Shown here piece after piece: positions 4,962-7,593 of a stretch of 7,593 bases of DNA (position 1 is its first letter; every line of letters starts with the position of its first letter). A program made the position numbers and the translations under genes. The notes under the pieces were generated by a model, which saw only the letters and a list, made by a program, of their open reading frames with translations, was not told the DNA's origin and searched no databases. Source of the DNA: CAMQVM01 sp044433365 (GTDB lineage: Bacteria; Bacteroidota; Bacteroidia; Bacteroidales; Rikenellaceae); contig JAWXTR010000123.1 in NCBI GenBank assembly GCA_044433365.1, positions 1 through 7,593 on the forward strand, read 5' to 3'.

Positions 4962-6092
4962 TTAAAGAAAAAGTTTACCAATAATATAATCAGATTTAAG
5001 AAAATTTTTAGGTTCGATTCTTAAAATATTATTTTCAAAAATTAGTAGATTAGATTTTATAAATGGTTTGGCACTGCTCATGATTTCAGTTACAAAATTT
5101 GCTCCATATTTTGCGGCTATCATATCCAAATCTACTCCTTTGTTGCTGCGTAGGCGTGTCATTATCTCTTCGTCTACTCGCTCGGTAATCGATAGGGTCT
5201 CGGTTTCGTATTGGCACTCACCCGACTCAATGGAGCGAAGATAACGAAGGTTGGAAGCGACGTTCCAACGCCTAATATTTTGACCATTAAATGAGTGCGC
5301 CGATGGTCCAAAGCCTATATAGGGGATTGACTCCCAATAGGCACTGTTATGGAGTGCCTTATATCCTTTTTTTGCAAAATTCGACACCTCATAATGTTCA
5401 AATCCTCCTTTGATAAGATGCTCTGATACATAAGAGAAGTGGCTTTCACTAACCGACTCGTCGACTTGTGAAATCTCGCCTCTTTGCAGCATTTTCCATA
5501 GTAGTGAACGCTCTTCGATGGTAAGGTGGTATGCCGAAATATGAGTTGGAGCGAGCGAAAGCATAGTTTTTAGGTCGCTTTGAATCATCTCTAGCGTTTG
5601 CCCCTCAATGCCATAAATCAAATCAAGTGAAAGATTATTAAAACCCTGTTTTTGAGCCTCTTCTACTGCTTTTATTGCTCCTACGCTATCATGTCTACGG
5701 TTAAGAAATTTTAAAATATCGTCGTTAAAGCTCTGAATACCAATGCTAAGCCTGTTACATTCGGTTTGGCTTAGTGCACGAAGATAATCGGGGGTTAAAT
5801 CGTCTGGATTTGTTTCGATTGTAACCTCACGGAAGTGGTCAACCTCGAAACGCTGCTTTACATTTTCGATAAGAGTAGATAGCATATCGACAGTAAAAAG
5901 CGATGGCGTACCACCACCAATATAGAGAGTCTTGATTTTTTCGTTTTTTGCTAAAAAATCGTCACTCTCTTTAATCTCTTTTACTATTGCCTTAAACATC
6001 TGCTCTTTACGCTGCTCAGATAGAGTAAAATAGAAGTTGCAGTAGCTGCAAAGTGCCCTACAAAAGGGGATATGTATGTATACTCCTGCCAA
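4962..6092 (-). CDS. hemW: Radical SAM heme chaperone HemW
   Basis: A 376-residue radical SAM protein of the HemN/HemW group. YIHIPFC (5-11) leads into the iron-sulfur motif Cys11-x3-Cys15-x2-Cys18 with Phe20, where true HemN oxidases have a fourth Cys; this substitution marks HemW, shown in other bacteria to bind heme and pass it to target proteins rather than to oxidise coproporphyrinogen. Further signatures are GGGTPS (59-64), ETNPDD (93-98), RLSIGIQSF (114-122), LDLIYGIEGQT (156-166) and a HemN-type C-terminal domain. Length is normal. The start is TTG, not ATG: the codon at 6092-6090 opens the canonical Met-Ala-Gly-Val-Tyr-Ile-His N-terminus, and the next in-frame Met (residue 32) would lose the cluster cysteines. 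The start lies three bases after the thioesterase stop, with GAGGAG upstream, so translational coupling is likely. It is the last gene of the operon. Confidence 0.95.
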   Translation of the reverse strand: MAGVYIHIPFCRALCSYCNFYFTLSEQRKEQMFKAIVKEIKESDDFLAKNEKIKTLYIGGGTPSLFTVDMLSTLIENVKQRFEVDHFREVTIETNPDDLTPDYLRALSQTECNRLSIGIQSFNDDILKFLNRRHDSVGAIKAVEEAQKQGFNNLSLDLIYGIEGQTLEMIQSDLKTMLSLAPTHISAYHLTIEERSLLWKMLQRGEISQVDESVSESHFSYVSEHLIKGGFEHYEVSNFAKKGYKALHNSAYWESIPYIGFGPSAHSFNGQNIRRWNVASNLRYLRSIESGECQYETETLSITERVDEEIMTRLRSNKGVDLDMIAAKYGANFVTEIMSSAKPFIKSNLLIFENNILRIEPKNFLKSDYIIGKLFL

Positions 6093-6107
6093 ACTCTATT
6101 TCTCCTC
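6093..6107 (-). promoter_or_regulatory. Shine-Dalgarno-like site supporting the hemW TTG start
   Basis: On the minus strand GAGGAG (6107-6102) lies nine bases before the TTG of hemW, inside the last codons of the thioesterase gene. Such sites are uncommon in Bacteroidota, and no comparable one precedes the other genes here, so it may compensate for the weak start codon. It could also simply be Glu-Glu codons of the thioesterase tail. Confidence 0.4.
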
Positions 6108-6509
6108 TTTAAAATATGGCTCTATAATGGCTAGAAGGTGTTTTGGGGGGCGGATAGCACGTTTTGTCTCACTATTCATAAATGCAAGGGTTACACTACC
6201 TGTTGTAAGAAGCTCTTCGCCTCTAAATACTTCGTAGTGAAACGTGATTTTAACCTTTGGCTTTTCACGCAAAGTGGTGCGAATCGTAAGCAAATCGTCG
6301 TAGTTTGCGGGAGTGCCGTAGTCTATATTTACATTTAGCACTGGAAGCATAACGCCCTGCTCTTCAAGCTCTCTATTTGTAATTCCAAGTGAGCGAATTA
6401 GCTCGGTACGAGCAATATCAAAATATTCTACGTAGTGAGAGTGGTAGAGAAATTGCATCTGGTCTACCTCTCCATATCTTACTCTAATTTCGGTAGTGTG
6501 TGTTATCAT
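6096..6509 (-). CDS. Hotdog-fold acyl-CoA thioesterase (YbgC/4-hydroxybenzoyl-CoA thioesterase type)
   Basis: A 137-residue protein of normal length for a single hotdog domain. The signature RYGEVDQMQFLYHSHYVEYF (11-30) contains the catalytic Asp16 and the following Tyr-His-x-x-Tyr-x-x-Tyr-Phe segment of the YbgC-like thioesterases, and ARTEL (33-37) begins the central helix. Such enzymes hydrolyse acyl-CoA or acyl-ACP thioesters, and the substrate cannot be read from the sequence. In many relatives the Gln after Asp-Gln-Met is Gly; here the motif is DQMQF, a small change near the active site. It is the middle gene of the operon, 8 bp after the transporter and 3 bp before hemW. Its stop and the hemW start are in the same reading frame. 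Confidence 0.88.
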   Translation of the reverse strand: MITHTTEIRVRYGEVDQMQFLYHSHYVEYFDIARTELIRSLGITNRELEEQGVMLPVLNVNIDYGTPANYDDLLTIRTTLREKPKVKITFHYEVFRGEELLTTGSVTLAFMNSETKRAIRPPKHLLAIIEPYFKEEK

Positions 6510-6517
6510 TATTGTCT

Positions 6518-7414
6518 CTATTTAGAAGTTTTATTCCGATTTTCTTTTTGCCAAATTTGGAAGCTATTGATTAAATTTTGCCAAACTACATAGCCTGCCA
6601 TTGCAATCGACGAAAGTGGATTTAAGAAAGTTTGCCCCATCCAAATTCCTAGAATGGTGTTTTTTTGCCCTAAGGTTTGTCCAAAAGTGATGGTTTCGCC
6701 GCTTTTTCGTCCTATTTTTCGTCCTATTTGGAACTGCAAGATAGACAAAATTAATGAACTTAGCAAAAGTAATAGTTCGGTGGTGTGGTCGCCATCTTTT
6801 TCTGTGACAAAAAAGTTGACTGTATTTGCTGTTACAATCATAAGAGCAAGTGCCCAGAGATAGAACGAAAGGAATGAGAATTTTGCAATTTGTGAGTGGA
6901 TTTTAGGTAGTAAAAATCTTATTGCCCAAATTGAAAATAGAGGAATAACTAAAAGTGAACCAACTTTACGTAAAATTGTGATAAATGAGATGAAAATTGA
7001 GCTATCGTTGTCGGTTATTAATGAGAATAACAACGGTGCTACAAATGCCACTACAATATTACATAAAAATAGGTATGAGGTGAGCATTGCTACATTACCG
7101 CCCAGCATTTTTGTTACCGCAGGTGCTGATGTTGCTGTTGGGGTAAGCAGACAAAGCATTGCCCCTTGTGCTACAGTTGTGTTTAGTGGTGCAATTAAAA
7201 AATAGAGTGCGATTGCTCCTAAAATTTGAATTAAAAGCAACTTTATATGCAGTGGTGAAAATTGCAGTTCTTTGGGCGACATTTTGGTAAATGTTAATAC
7301 TAAAATTGTAGAGATTAGATAGGGGGTAGAGAATGCTAACTGACTAAGCCATGGATAGGTTAGTGCACCTATAATCATTGCAGTTGGTAGTGCCCATTGT
7401 TTTAGGTTTTTCAT
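6518..7414 (-). CDS. BASS-family (bile acid:sodium symporter-like) membrane transporter
   Basis: A 298-residue integral membrane protein with eight to ten hydrophobic segments, by eye at about residues 5-25, 30-43, 57-76, 80-95, 109-133, 150-170, 178-200, 213-230 and 250-285. The motif PTATSAPAVTKMLGGN (92-107) and the late segment GQKNTILGIWMGQTFLNP (249-266) resemble the two crossed-helix regions of the bile acid:sodium symporter (SBF) family, which lie at the sodium and substrate sites. The family carries organic anions with Na+; the cargo here is unknown and need not be a bile acid. The C-terminus is short and basic. It is the first gene of the operon with the thioesterase and hemW. Its leader contains a 14-bp tandem duplication and then the right-hand palindrome. 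Confidence 0.75.
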   Translation of the reverse strand: MKNLKQWALPTAMIIGALTYPWLSQLAFSTPYLISTILVLTFTKMSPKELQFSPLHIKLLLIQILGAIALYFLIAPLNTTVAQGAMLCLLTPTATSAPAVTKMLGGNVAMLTSYLFLCNIVVAFVAPLLFSLITDNDSSIFISFITILRKVGSLLVIPLFSIWAIRFLLPKIHSQIAKFSFLSFYLWALALMIVTANTVNFFVTEKDGDHTTELLLLLSSLILSILQFQIGRKIGRKSGETITFGQTLGQKNTILGIWMGQTFLNPLSSIAMAGYVVWQNLINSFQIWQKENRNKTSK

Positions 7415-7436
7415 GTATTGAAAGCGGAGATTAATT

Positions 7437-7464
7437 ATAAATTATGAATTATAAATTATGAATT
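7437..7464. repeat. 14-bp tandem duplication upstream of the transporter
   Basis: ATAAATTATGAATT occurs twice in perfect tandem (7437-7450 and 7451-7464). Read on the minus strand this gives repeated TATAAT-like sequences 25-50 bases before the transporter start, but no TAnnTTTG box was found. Similar AATTCATAATTCAT sequence borders the repeat elements at 314-327 and 685-695, so it may be element-associated rather than promoter DNA. Confidence 0.6.
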
Positions 7465-7474
7465 TGCTATACAC

Positions 7475-7593
7475 TAAGTAGGGTAAAATAATTATTGGTG
7501 TATTTTTAAAAGTGCTATTGGAGATGAGATTTTTTGCTATTGAATCGAAAATATAGTGGTTCTATATTGAGATTTAATAGTGAAAAATATCGC
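7475..7593. repeat. Foldback palindrome, right copy (inverted, cut by window end)
   Basis: Positions 7593 back to 7475 equal 413-531 at 118 of 119 positions; the one difference is at 7510 against 496. The copy continues beyond the window. Its visible outer edge, TAAGTAGGG at 7475, coincides with the edge inferred for the left copy. It lies upstream of the transporter operon. Confidence 0.9.

Noticed and set aside
4962..6092. Oxygen-independent coproporphyrinogen III oxidase (HemN)
   Set aside because: The fourth cysteine of the HemN motif is replaced by Phe20, and the short N-terminus is that of HemW.
1..7593. A defence, CRISPR, retron or biosynthetic system
   Set aside because: No effector, reverse transcriptase, Cas protein, transposase or synthase is encoded; the exonuclease sits with a DUF2807 gene and has no recognisable defence partner.

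Overview
The window looks like a piece of an AT-rich Bacteroidota chromosome, probably Bacteroidales. The reasons are the protein families present (a head-GIN/DUF2807 secreted protein, a coiled-coil lipoprotein, a BASS-type transporter of Bacteroidota style), the near absence of Shine-Dalgarno sequences, and a good match to the Bacteroidota promoter (TAnnTTTG with an upstream TTTG-like box) in front of bioA. The genus cannot be told from the sequence alone.

Layout. Positions 1-832 hold no credible gene. They are packed with repeats: several perfect short hairpins, a pair of GTAG-headed REP-like hairpins in inverted orientation (165-295), a composite element with imperfect terminal inverted repeats (311-698) that contains a 167-bp foldback palindrome (365-531), a CGCT-rich patch, another long hairpin (716-742) and six perfect tandem copies of a 7-mer (795-836). 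Two minus-strand genes follow: a coiled-coil lipoprotein (833-1717), whose stop codon lies inside the 7-mer array, and bioA (1806-3083). A 261-bp divergent spacer separates bioA from two plus-strand genes, a DUF2807 secreted protein (3345-4034) and a DEDDy 3'-5' exonuclease (4059-4712). A convergent spacer (4713-4961) carries a second, better preserved copy of the inverted REP-like pair, bracketed by two small hairpins. A tight minus-strand operon then runs from a BASS-family transporter (7414-6518) through a hotdog acyl-CoA thioesterase (6509-6096) to hemW (6092-4962). The window ends inside a second, inverted copy of the 167-bp palindrome; the visible 119 bp match the left copy at 118 positions.

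How it fits together. The genes are ordinary housekeeping or envelope genes: biotin synthesis, a heme chaperone, thioester hydrolysis, transport and RNA/DNA processing. They do not form one pathway. No defence system, CRISPR array, transposase, tRNA or rRNA was found. The unusual content is the non-coding repeats, which look like at least three families of non-autonomous palindromic elements: a REP/BIME-like family, a MITE-like palindrome and a 20-bp dispersed motif. The enzymes that would mobilise them are not in the window.
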